A stretch of DNA of 64,000 bases, taken from contig OZ252048.1 of the NCBI GenBank assembly GCA_965247915.1, positions 3,038,001-3,102,000 on the forward strand, read 5' to 3'. Origin of the DNA: JAKZRT01 sp965247915 (GTDB lineage: Bacteria; Pseudomonadota; Alphaproteobacteria; Rhodobacterales; Rhodobacteraceae). The notes below the pieces were generated by a model. The model was not told where the DNA came from. It was given only the letters and a program-made list of their open reading frames with translations, and did no database searches. The position numbers and the translations under genes were made by a program. How positions within the stretch are numbered: the stretch's first letter is position 1; the number at the start of each line of letters is the position of its first letter. Positions 51,121 through 60,602 of the stretch are shown here, piece after piece.

Positions 51121-52128
51121 ATGCTAACATACACGATCCGGCGTCTGGTCTTTTCGGTCCCGACGCTTATGTTCATCAGCCTGGTGATCTTTCTGCTGTT
51201 GGAGCTTGCCCCCGGTGATCCAATGGCGAATGTGCCGCTGACGGTACCGCCTGATGTCAAAGAGAAAATGAGACTGGCACTGGGCCTCGGCGAACCGATC
51301 CCGGTGCGATTTGTCAAATGGCTCTACCAGTTCTTTGTTATTGAGCCGATGGTCCTGTTTGACATTATTTTTAACACTTCGCTGACCGAAGGCCAACAGC
51401 GCGTGATCAGCTGGCAGACCCGGTCGCCGGTCATGGATATTGTGGCACAGCGCATCCCGCAGACACTTTGGGTCGTGGGCACGGCCTATGTCGTTGCGGT
51501 TCTGATCGCGCTGCCGATCGGGATTTATTCGGCCTACAAACAATATTCGGTTTTCGATCAGGCCGGAACTTTCATCACCATGATCGGTTTTTCGATCCCG
51601 CCGTTTTTTTCCGGGGTGCTGGTGATCGTGATCTTCTCGGTCCAGCTGGGCTGGTTCCCGTCGATTTACAACACCACCCTAGTGGTCGATAGTTGGGCAA
51701 GCTTTGTGGTGCAGCTCAAACAGATGGTCATGCCGGTGATGGTGCTGGCGTTGCAGATCACCTCGCAGCTGAGCCGGTTCATGCGGGCCTCGATGCTGGA
51801 CAATCTGGGCCAGGATTATGTGCGCACCGCGCGCGCCAAGGGTTTGAGCGAGCGCACAGTGGTGCTGGTCCATGTGCTCAGGAACTCGCTGATCCCTGTG
51901 GTCACGGTCATCGCGCTGGGGGTGCCGGCAATCTTTGGCGGCGCCATCATCACCGAGCAGGTCTTCAAGGTGAACGGTATCGGGCAGCTTTTAATCACCG
52001 CGATCCAGGCCAACGACCTGCCGATGGTACAGACGCTGACGTTTATCTTCGCGGTGCTCATCGTGCTTTTCAACCTGATCGCCGACATTCTCTATGGCAT
52101 TCTCGACCCGAGGATCCGCTATGACTGA
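51121..52128 (+). CDS. Peptide ABC transporter permease, DppB-type
   Basis: A 335-aa six-helix permease of the DppB/OppB group: start MLTYTIRRLVFSVPTLMFIS, then LLLELAPGDPMANVPL with the family APGDP motif. The coupling loop is DYVRTARAKGLSERTVVLVH. The C-terminus LFNLIADILYGILDPRIRYD is standard. It overlaps the next gene by 8 bp. Confidence 0.95.
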   Translation: MLTYTIRRLVFSVPTLMFISLVIFLLLELAPGDPMANVPLTVPPDVKEKMRLALGLGEPIPVRFVKWLYQFFVIEPMVLFDIIFNTSLTEGQQRVISWQTRSPVMDIVAQRIPQTLWVVGTAYVVAVLIALPIGIYSAYKQYSVFDQAGTFITMIGFSIPPFFSGVLVIVIFSVQLGWFPSIYNTTLVVDSWASFVVQLKQMVMPVMVLALQITSQLSRFMRASMLDNLGQDYVRTARAKGLSERTVVLVHVLRNSLIPVVTVIALGVPAIFGGAIITEQVFKVNGIGQLLITAIQANDLPMVQTLTFIFAVLIVLFNLIADILYGILDPRIRYD

Positions 52129-53098
52129 CGTCAAAAATCAGACGGTGGATCGCCAGATCAGCGATGGCCCCAGCCGGTCGCAGTGGTGGGACGTGTGGGA
52201 CCAGTTCAAGACCCACCGCGGCGCGTTCTGGGGCATGGTGGTGTTTTCCAGCATCGTTCTGGCAGTGCTGATCGGGCCGATCATCTACTGGAACGAGGCG
52301 ACGCTGGTGCCCACCGGCCGCGATTTCATCAAGCTGCGCGATACGCGGCCTGTTTATGCGGCGCTTTGGGACAGCGGTGCCAAGATCAACTGGGCCTATC
52401 CGCTGGGCACCGACAACATCGGCCGCGATATGCTGGCGCGGATGCTTTCGGGCGGGCGCGTGTCGATCGCCGTGGGGCTGACCGCGATGCTGCTGTCGCT
52501 GATCATCGGTACGGTGATCGGCGTTGTTGCAGGGTATTTCCGCCGTCTCGACGGGCTTTTGATGCGCTTCACCGACCTCTTTCTGGCGTTGCCGCTGCTG
52601 CCGCTGTTGCTGGTGGCGGTGCTGTTGTTCCGCGAACCGCTGTCGCGGGCGTTTGGCCCCGAAGGCGGCATTTTTGCCCTGATCGTGACCCTTGTGGGCA
52701 TCACCAGTTGGATGCAGACGGCGCGGATTGTGCGCGGCGACGTGCTGGCGCTGAAGGAACGCGAATTTGTGCTGGCCGCCCGGTCAATCGGCACCTCGCC
52801 GGTCAAGATGATCCTGCGTCACATCCTGCCCAACGTTCTGTCGCCGATCATGGTCTCGGCCACGCTGGGCATCGCCACCGCGATCATTACCGAGTCCGCG
52901 CTTTCGTTCCTTGGTTTCGGCTTTCCACCCGACTTCCCGACTTGGGGCAAGCTGCTGTTCGATGCAGTTGACCGGATGGAATTGTACCCCGAACGGGTGA
53001 TCTGGCCCGGTCTGGCGATATCGGTCACAGTGCTGAGCGTGAACTACATGGGCGACGGCTTGCGCGACGCGCTTGATCCACGGATCAGGGGGCGGTGA
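52121..53098 (+). CDS. Peptide ABC transporter permease, DppC-type
   Basis: A 325-aa permease of the DppC/OppC group. AYPLGTDNIGRDMLARMLSG is the conserved periplasmic motif, EFVLAARSIGTSPVKMILRH the coupling loop, and VNYMGDGLRDALDPRIRGR the usual end. ATG 52121 sits inside the dppB end, implying translational coupling. With the binding protein and the fused ATPase it completes one importer. Confidence 0.95.
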   Translation: MTDVKNQTVDRQISDGPSRSQWWDVWDQFKTHRGAFWGMVVFSSIVLAVLIGPIIYWNEATLVPTGRDFIKLRDTRPVYAALWDSGAKINWAYPLGTDNIGRDMLARMLSGGRVSIAVGLTAMLLSLIIGTVIGVVAGYFRRLDGLLMRFTDLFLALPLLPLLLVAVLLFREPLSRAFGPEGGIFALIVTLVGITSWMQTARIVRGDVLALKEREFVLAARSIGTSPVKMILRHILPNVLSPIMVSATLGIATAIITESALSFLGFGFPPDFPTWGKLLFDAVDRMELYPERVIWPGLAISVTVLSVNYMGDGLRDALDPRIRGR

Positions 53099-53300
53099 CG
53101 TCGACCCGCCGGGCGCTAACAATACCAAAAATTGACAAATTCGGGCAAAAAACCCTATTTGAGGATCATCGCAAAGGGCGTATTTCGCGTGTTTGCTGTG
53201 CTTAATAGCGCGATTTCCGGCGGCGGTCTTAGCAGCAAGACCGTAATCCACGAGGCAGAAATGCCGCTCCGACCCCTTTTGAGCTAAGGAAGCGCCTCTA
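53099..53300. other. Non-coding stretch before IS630 copy 3
   Basis: About 200 bp, more AT-rich than its neighbours. GGGC-AAAAAA-CCC-type and CTTAGCAG/GCAAGACC repeats are present but no convincing terminator or gene. It may hold the 3' end signal of the permease operon. Confidence 0.3.
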
Positions 53301-53379
53301 AAGCACTTCACCTGAACTTGGAATCAATGGGGATTCCCAAAGGGATTGATTTGTGATTCACGCTATTTGGAGGTGAATT

Positions 53380-53772
53380 ATGAGCAATACTTATTCTTTG
53401 GATTTGCGCACGCGGGTGATTTCACAGGTTCGGACGGGGTTTTCCCGGCGCGAGGTTGCGCGGCGTTTCGGAGTGAGCCCGAGCTTTGTCATCAAGGTCG
53501 TTCAGCGTTTTGAGAAATCCGGCTCAGCAGCATCAGCAAAACAGGGGCGACCGAGCGGCAAGGGCAAGCTGGCGGCTTTCAGAACGGCGCTGGTGGCACA
53601 AGTTGCAGCGCATCCCGATCTGACTTTGGCGGAATTGAGGGACTGGCTCGCGCGCAAACATCGGGTGGGTGTGCATCTCTTCTCGATCAGCCGAGTCCTG
53701 AAATCCGCAGGCTTCACATATAAAAAAATCGCTTCTGGCAGTGGAGGCTGGTCGCGCGCGGGCGCGCCGTAA
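53380..53772 (+). CDS. IS630 (copy 3) transposase, upstream frame
   Basis: A 130-aa DNA-binding half: SLDLRTRVISQVRTGFSRRE, VARRFGVSPSFVIKVVQRFE. It ends after an A7 run (53722-53728), at the same protein position (YKK) as in copies 1 and 2, despite strong sequence divergence elsewhere. Confidence 0.85.
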   Translation: MSNTYSLDLRTRVISQVRTGFSRREVARRFGVSPSFVIKVVQRFEKSGSAASAKQGRPSGKGKLAAFRTALVAQVAAHPDLTLAELRDWLARKHRVGVHLFSISRVLKSAGFTYKKIASGSGGWSRAGAP

Positions 53773-54337
53773 GCGCTATATCTGGCAGGTTCATCGCCAG
53801 CCGTTCATGCGCAAAACCCCGCACCGGCTGGTCTTTATCGACGAGACCAGCGTGAAGACCAACATGACGCGGATGCGGGGCCGGTCGCTCAAAGGCCAGC
53901 GCCTGCGCGCCACAGCACCTTTTGGATATTGGCGCACACAAACCTTCATTGCCGGGCTCAGATGCGATGGCCTGATCGCACCCTGGGTGCTGGACGGGCC
54001 GGTCAACCGAGCTGGTTTCGAGGCCTATGTCGAAACCCAGCTCGCGCCGGCGCTGAACCAAGGTGATGTTGTCATCCTCGATAACCTGTCCTCGCACAAG
54101 AGCGCGAAAGCCGCCGCGATCCTGCGCAAATGCGGCGCTTGGTTCCTGTTCCTGCCACCCTATTCCCCGGATCTAAACCCGATCGAAATGGCGTTTTCAA
54201 AGCTCAAAGCCCATCTCCGGCGGATCAAGGCCAGAACAATCGACGCCCTGTGGCGGGCGGTAGGAGAAATCTGTGACCTCTACGACGAAACTGAATGCTG
54301 GAACTACTTCAAGGCAGCCGGTTATGCGCACGACTAA
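53723..54337 (+). CDS. IS630 (copy 3) transposase, downstream frame
   Basis: The catalytic half, entered by a shift in the A7 run: LVFIDETSVKTNMTRMRGRS (Asp), VVILDNLSSHKSAKAA (Asp) and YSPDLNPIEMAFSKLKAHLR (Glu). No decay is visible in the frame. Confidence 0.87.
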   Translation, partial: KKSLLAVEAGRARARRKRYIWQVHRQPFMRKTPHRLVFIDETSVKTNMTRMRGRSLKGQRLRATAPFGYWRTQTFIAGLRCDGLIAPWVLDGPVNRAGFEAYVETQLAPALNQGDVVILDNLSSHKSAKAAAILRKCGAWFLFLPPYSPDLNPIEMAFSKLKAHLRRIKARTIDALWRAVGEICDLYDETECWNYFKAAGYAHD

Positions 54338-54362
54338 AAGTGAAACGCTTTAGTGGAATAAA

Positions 54363-54385
54363 AGGCCCGGGAATTTCCCGGGTCT
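54363..54385. terminator. Intrinsic terminator after pntB
   Basis: CCCGGG-AAATT-CCCGGG stem; in the pntB direction it is followed by CCTTTTATT. It lies about 20 bp after the pntB stop, directly against the IS630 right end. Confidence 0.7.
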
Positions 54386-54405
54386 TTGAATTTTCACGCC
54401 ATGCT

Positions 54406-55854
<1,449 letters not shown>

Positions 55855-55866
55855 CTCAGCGCCCCC

Positions 55867-57441
55867 TCACGATCTCTGGAACATGGCGAGCATCCGGCGC
55901 GTGACCAGAAAACCGCCCACAAGGTTGACCGAGGCGATCAGCACCGCGATCAGGCTGAGGAACACCACGAACCAGTTGCCCGAGCCGATCTGCAGCAAGG
56001 CACCCACGATGATGATGCCCGAAATGGCGTTGGTGACCGCCATGAGCGGCGTGTGCAGCGCGTGCGCCACACCCCAGATCACCTTAAAGCCGACGAAACA
56101 CGCGAGCGCAAAAACAATCAAATGCTGCATGAACGACGCGGGCGCATAGGCCCCGATCACCGCCATCACCACCCCGCCCACGGCCAGCATGCCGATCTGG
56201 CTGCGCGTCGTGGCGCGGAAATTGGCGGCCTCTTGGGCGCGCTTTTCTTCCGGCGTCAACTCCTTCGGCGCGTCCTTCTTGGGCTGCGCGCCAATCGCCG
56301 CCACCTTGGGCGGCGGCGGCGGGAAGGTCACTTGGCCCGCAAACGTCGCGGTGGCGCCCCGGATCACATCGTCGTCCATATCGTGCACGATTTGCCCATC
56401 CTTGCCGGGCGTCAGATCGGTAAGCATGTGACGGATATTGTTGCCATAAAGCGTGCTGGCCTGGGCGGCCATGCGGCTGGGAAAATCGGTGTAGCCGACA
56501 ATTGTGACGCCGTTTTCGCTGACCACTTTTTCATCCGGAACCGTCAGGTCGCAATTGCCGCCGCGCTCCGCCGCCAGATCGACCACCACCGATCCGGGCT
56601 TCATCGCCGCGACCATGTCCTTGAGCCACAGTTTCGGCGCGTCGCGGCCCGGGATCAGGGCGGTGGTGATGACGATGTCGATCTCAGGGGCCAGTTCGCG
56701 GAACTTGGCCAGTTGCGCGTCGCGGAACTCGGGGCTGGACACGGCAGCATAGCCGCCGGTCGCGGCACCATCCGCCTGAGTCTCTTCGAAATCGAGGAAC
56801 ACGAAAATCGCGCCCATGCTTTCGATCTGTTCGGCAACCTCGGGGCGCACGTCGAAAGCATAGGTGATCGCCCCCAGCGACGTTGCCGTGCCGACCGCCG
56901 CCAGCCCGGCCACACCAGCACCGACAATCAGCACCTTGGCCGGCGGCACCTTGCCGGCCGCCGTGACCTGACCAGTGAAAAACCGGCCAAAGTTGTTGCC
57001 CGCCTCAATGACCGCGCGGTAGCCTGCGATATTGGCCATCGAGCTTAAGGCATCCATCTTCTGCGCTCGGCTGATGCGCGGCACCATATCCATGGCAATC
57101 ACGTGCCCGCCCTGTTTGGCGGCCTGGGCCATCAAATCTTCATTCTGGGCAGGATAGAAGAAGGAAATCAGGGTCTTGCCCTTGGTCAGGCGCTTGAGCT
57201 CGGTCGCGTCGGGCGGGCGGACCTTGGCCAACACATCGGCGGCTTTCCAGACCCCGGCGGCAGTTTTCAGCACCTGAACACCGGCGGCCTTGTAGGCGGC
57301 ATCCGAAAATCCGGCAGCCGCACCGGCACCCGCTTCGATCACGCAGTCGTGCCCGAGCTTCTGCAGCAAGAGCGCGCTCTCGGGGGTCATCGCGACCCGG
57401 GCCTCGCCTTCAAAGACTTCTTTTGGCGTTCCGATTTTCAA
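55867..57441 (-). CDS. pntA: NAD(P) transhydrogenase subunit alpha
   Basis: A 524-aa single-chain alpha subunit. It opens MKIGTPKEVFEGEARVAMTP and has the NAD-binding dI domain (VLIVGAGVAGLAAVGTATSL, the mobile-loop region GGYAAVSSPEF). After ~375 residues comes a proline-rich linker (FPPPPPKVAAIG), then four C-terminal helices. Some alphaproteobacteria split this subunit; here it is fused as in E. coli. It is the first gene of the pntAB operon, with the SDR gene divergent. Confidence 0.97.
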   Translation of the reverse strand: MKIGTPKEVFEGEARVAMTPESALLLQKLGHDCVIEAGAGAAAGFSDAAYKAAGVQVLKTAAGVWKAADVLAKVRPPDATELKRLTKGKTLISFFYPAQNEDLMAQAAKQGGHVIAMDMVPRISRAQKMDALSSMANIAGYRAVIEAGNNFGRFFTGQVTAAGKVPPAKVLIVGAGVAGLAAVGTATSLGAITYAFDVRPEVAEQIESMGAIFVFLDFEETQADGAATGGYAAVSSPEFRDAQLAKFRELAPEIDIVITTALIPGRDAPKLWLKDMVAAMKPGSVVVDLAAERGGNCDLTVPDEKVVSENGVTIVGYTDFPSRMAAQASTLYGNNIRHMLTDLTPGKDGQIVHDMDDDVIRGATATFAGQVTFPPPPPKVAAIGAQPKKDAPKELTPEEKRAQEAANFRATTRSQIGMLAVGGVVMAVIGAYAPASFMQHLIVFALACFVGFKVIWGVAHALHTPLMAVTNAISGIIIVGALLQIGSGNWFVVFLSLIAVLIASVNLVGGFLVTRRMLAMFQRS

Positions 57442-57581
57442 GGGCGCTGTTCCTTTGCAAGGTTTTGCGCATGGACCGGCGCGCGCGTGTTCCTACCGAT
57501 GCACTTGCGGAAACTCAAGAGGCCGTGCGCGGGCGGACGCGGCGCTTGAACCTCCGCGTCCGGGCGGACATGTTGGGCGCC

Positions 57582-58346
57582 ATGACGGACCATCCTCACA
57601 AAGGCCGGCACGCGCTGGTCACCGGCGGCGGCACCGGCATCGGGCTGGCCATCGCGCAGGCGCTGGCCGCAGCCGGGGCGAACGTGACCATAACCGGGCG
57701 TCGTGCGGGCGTTCTGAGGGCGGCTGCCGAAAACACGGCCGGGCTCTGGCCGCTGACCATGGATGTCACCGACGAGGCTTCGGTGGTCGACGGTGTGGCC
57801 AACGCGGCGGCCCGTGGGCCGATCGCCATTTGCGTGGCCAATGCGGGCATTGCCGAAGGCCGGTCGATTGGCAAGACCGACCTGGCGTTCTGGCGGCGGA
57901 TGATGGCGACCAACCTCGACGGGGCCTTTCTGACCATCCGCGAATGCCTGTCCACGCTGGACCGGGGCGCCTGGGGCCGGGTGATCGGGGTTGCGTCGAT
58001 TGCCGGGGTGAAGGGGCTGCGCGGCGCGCCCGCTTACGGCGCGTCCAAACACGGGCTGATCGGGCTGATCCGTAGTCTCAGCGAAGACTACATGGGCTCT
58101 CAGATCACCTTCAACGCGCTATGTCCGGCCTATGTCGACACCGCGATTGTCGCCACCAACGTCAAATCGATCAGCGCAAGGTCCGGTGTCAGCGAAGACC
58201 AGGCGCTGGACATCATGGTGAAATCCAACCGCCATGGCCGCCTGATCGACGCGAACGAAGTAGCCGCCGCCGCGCTCTGGCTCTGCGGGCCGGGGTCAGA
58301 GAGCGTGAACGGCCAGACCATCGAGATCGCCGGCGGTCAGGTCTGA
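57582..58346 (+). CDS. Short-chain dehydrogenase/reductase
   Basis: A 254-aa classical SDR: the cofactor motif GRHALVTGGGTGIGLAIA (TGxxxGIG), VANAGIAEG (NAG), and the catalytic set Ser in GVASIAG, Tyr and Lys in YGASKHG. The ending VNGQTIEIAGGQV is typical. TITGRR after beta2 suggests NADP(H). ATG 57582 is chosen because it places the Rossmann strand near residue 8; longer in-frame starts from 57423 add a basic, unconserved stretch. Substrate unknown; no operon partners. Confidence 0.88.
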   Translation: MTDHPHKGRHALVTGGGTGIGLAIAQALAAAGANVTITGRRAGVLRAAAENTAGLWPLTMDVTDEASVVDGVANAAARGPIAICVANAGIAEGRSIGKTDLAFWRRMMATNLDGAFLTIRECLSTLDRGAWGRVIGVASIAGVKGLRGAPAYGASKHGLIGLIRSLSEDYMGSQITFNALCPAYVDTAIVATNVKSISARSGVSEDQALDIMVKSNRHGRLIDANEVAAAALWLCGPGSESVNGQTIEIAGGQV

Positions 58347-58384
58347 CGGCCCCGCCGCCATGCTTCAGTTCTATCACATTTCCA

Positions 58385-58451
58385 TCAATACTCCGGGGAG
58401 CGCGAGGGGCAGCGCCCCTCGCCCGTGGCGCCGCGCGCAATGCGCGGCGCA
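58385..58451. repeat. REP-like palindrome at convergent gene ends, copy 2
   Basis: Stem GCGAGGGGC/GCCCCTCGC (58402-58422) with the same CTCCGGGG lead as copy 1 at 8533, followed by a second stem GCGCCGCGC/GCGCGGCGC (58429-58451). It lies between the convergent SDR and isomerase genes and probably ends both transcripts. Confidence 0.65.
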
Positions 58452-58456
58452 AAACC

Positions 58457-59152
58457 TCAGGGCAGCAAAGCGTCATAGTCGCTGACCAGCAGGTGCCGCG
58501 GATCGGTATCTTCCTCGATCGCGGCAAAGCGCCCGACCGGATCGCGGAAAATGTTGTCGGTCAGGTCGTCGTTGACGGTCGAGACCTCGCCGATCAGCAC
58601 ATCGCCGCCCGCGCCCCAGAACGCGTGCCAGTCGCCCGGCATCAGGGTCACGCTTTGACCCGGGTCGAGCATGATCACTTCGCCTGGGGCGAAGGCGCGC
58701 GCGATACCATCGCAAGTCACCTGGCCGCCCCGGTCCTCGGCAAATCCGCCCGCATTGTCCGAGCCGAACAATTCCACCGCCAGCTTGGCCCCGCCCCGGT
58801 TGATGATGTCTTCGGATTTGATCCCATGGCTGTGGCAGGGGCTGACTTGATCTTGGCTGCAGATCAACAGCTTCTCGGCATAGCACATGCCGCCGCCCCG
58901 GTTGAGGTCGTCAAGACTGCCGTTGCGCAGGGTGAAGAGAACGAGCCCGATCCGGTCAAAATCGCCCTGGCCATAATCGGTGATGTCCCAGCCCATGCGC
59001 GCTTGGGCAATGCGCCCGATCTGCCCGGATTTCGCACGGTCGGCGAATTCACCCGGCGACCAATAGGCGAAGGGCGGCAGGACGAACCCAAAGTCGCGGA
59101 TCATCGCGTCGGCCGATGTCATGATTTGGTTAATGCGACTGCGTTTCATCAC
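58457..59152 (-). CDS. D-lyxose/D-mannose isomerase-family protein (cupin)
   Basis: A 231-aa cupin protein of the D-lyxose ketol-isomerase family (COG3822). The metal-binding region is CHSHGIKSEDIINRGGAKLA (two His and a Glu), followed by GEVIMLDPGQSVTLMPGDWH with the last His ligand. MGWDITDYGQGDFDRIGLVL is a family-typical N-terminal stretch. It would interconvert lyxose/xylulose or mannose/fructose. The adjacent cytochrome c gene offers no pathway hint. Confidence 0.82.
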   Translation of the reverse strand: MMKRSRINQIMTSADAMIRDFGFVLPPFAYWSPGEFADRAKSGQIGRIAQARMGWDITDYGQGDFDRIGLVLFTLRNGSLDDLNRGGGMCYAEKLLICSQDQVSPCHSHGIKSEDIINRGGAKLAVELFGSDNAGGFAEDRGGQVTCDGIARAFAPGEVIMLDPGQSVTLMPGDWHAFWGAGGDVLIGEVSTVNDDLTDNIFRDPVGRFAAIEEDTDPRHLLVSDYDALLP

Positions 59153-59173
59153 CCTGCCCCGCGCTCCGGCCCG

Positions 59174-59611
59174 CTAGCGCAGGCCGTTGGCCGCTTGCAG
59201 CGCCCGGACATAAGCGATCACCATGTCCAGCTCGGCGCGCGTGATGTCTGCGACAGGGGGCATGTCGCCGAACCGCCAATGGTGGCTGCGAACGCCGCGC
59301 TGTGCGGCCATGACAAAGGCCATGTCACCGTGGTGCCCACCGCTGTAAATCTGGTGGACCAATGGCGGACCCTTGCCTTGAATTCCTGCCGCATTGGCAC
59401 CGTGACAGGCCGAACAGCGGGCTTCAAACACCCGCGCGCCAATGGCTGTGTTGCCGCTGAGCTCGGGGACAGTCACCTCGACCATGGGCGGGTCCGGCTG
59501 ATTGGTTGATTGGGCGTTCAGTGTGCCTGTCGGCTCGGATGGGTTGCCCCAAAGCCACCAGGCCCCACCTGCGGCAATCGCTAAGACTATCGCCACCACG
59601 TTGAAGTTCAT
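59174..59611 (-). CDS. Small membrane-anchored c-type cytochrome
   Basis: A 145-aa protein with one N-terminal helix (VVAIVLAIAAGGAWWLWG) as uncleaved anchor or signal, then a single heme-binding CSACH motif (about residue 69) and FGDMPPVADITRAELDMVI, where the Met is the probable sixth ligand. It should sit in the periplasm and carry electrons. Related small cytochromes occur near oxidases or dehydrogenases, but none is adjacent here. Confidence 0.85.
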   Translation of the reverse strand: MNFNVVAIVLAIAAGGAWWLWGNPSEPTGTLNAQSTNQPDPPMVEVTVPELSGNTAIGARVFEARCSACHGANAAGIQGKGPPLVHQIYSGGHHGDMAFVMAAQRGVRSHHWRFGDMPPVADITRAELDMVIAYVRALQAANGLR

Positions 59612-59675
59612 TCACCGATTCCCGAATTGCTGCATCATTCGAGGGCCTCCAGCAGGCGGAAGGTCAAGGCTGTTC

Positions 59676-60467
59676 TCACGCCAAACGGACCGATTTTTTC
59701 GACCCGCGCTCGGCCCAGTCGCGCAGAGCGCCGCCAAAGGCCTGAAACAGGCTTTGCGACACCGGGTCGCTGGCCGCATTCCATTCCGGGTGCCACTGGA
59801 CTGCGACGGCAAACCCCGGCGCGCCATCGACGTAGACCGCCTCGGGCGTGCCATCCTCAGCGCGCCCGTCGATCACGATACGCGGACCCGGTGCCGCGAT
59901 CCCCTGACCGTGCAGCGTGTTGGTTTTCACACGAGGGCCGCCGAACATTTGTGCAAAGGGGCCGTCGGGCGCAAAATCAACCCAATGGCGCAGTTCGAAC
60001 TTTTCCTCGAGCGTGCCGTCGGGCGGCATCCGGTGGTTCATGCGGCCCGGCAGGTCACGTATTTCGGGGTGCAACGTGCCGCCCATCGCCACGTTAAATT
60101 CCTGAAATCCCCGGCAAATTCCCAGCACCGGCTGGCCGCGCGACACGCAGGCGCGGACAATTTCCAGCGCCACCGCATCGCGGTCGCGGTCAAATAGCCC
60201 ATGCGCCTCGGTGGGCTCGTGCCCGTATTCGTCGGGGTGAACATTGGGCCGCCCGCCGGTCAGCATGAAGCCGTCGCAGACCTCCATCAGTTCGGCGACC
60301 GAGAAAAGCGCCGGATCGCCGGGCACCAACACCGGCACCGCATCGACCACCTGGGCCACCGCGACGGTGTTGATGGCGCCCGAGCCATGCACTTCGTACT
60401 GATCGCCGATCAGATGTTTATTGGCCAGAATACCGACCACCGGTCGGGTTTTTGGGGATGCGGGCAT
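59676..60467 (-). CDS. Gamma-glutamyl-GABA hydrolase-like (peptidase C26)
   Basis: A 263-aa class I glutamine amidotransferase-like hydrolase of the PuuD group. The nucleophile Cys is in VLGICRGFQEFNVAMGGTLH. FMLTGGRPNVHPDEYG is the family loop preceding it, and AVQWHPEW holds the catalytic His. PuuD-type enzymes release GABA from gamma-glutamyl-GABA in putrescine breakdown. No puu partners are adjacent, so substrate is open. Confidence 0.88.
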   Translation of the reverse strand: MPASPKTRPVVGILANKHLIGDQYEVHGSGAINTVAVAQVVDAVPVLVPGDPALFSVAELMEVCDGFMLTGGRPNVHPDEYGHEPTEAHGLFDRDRDAVALEIVRACVSRGQPVLGICRGFQEFNVAMGGTLHPEIRDLPGRMNHRMPPDGTLEEKFELRHWVDFAPDGPFAQMFGGPRVKTNTLHGQGIAAPGPRIVIDGRAEDGTPEAVYVDGAPGFAVAVQWHPEWNAASDPVSQSLFQAFGGALRDWAERGSKKSVRLA

Positions 60468-60602
60468 CGGTTTATTCTCTGAAATGTCGCCCGCAACCTA
60501 GCGGCCCCGCGGCGAAATGAAAAGAAGCCTGGAATTCGCCACGGCCAGCTTGCTGGGCGCGGGCGCAATGGCTACATCCGCAGCCATTGCCAGGAGAGCC
60601 CT

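Larger units (their letters stand above)
53301..54350 (+). mobile_element. IS630-family element, copy 3 (different member)
   Basis: A 1,050-bp element flanked by TA (53299-53300 and 54351-54352), ends AAGC[A/G][C/T]TTCAC in inverted orientation. It is related to but clearly distinct from copies 1 and 2. It lies between the peptide importer and the pntB 3' end. Confidence 0.88.
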
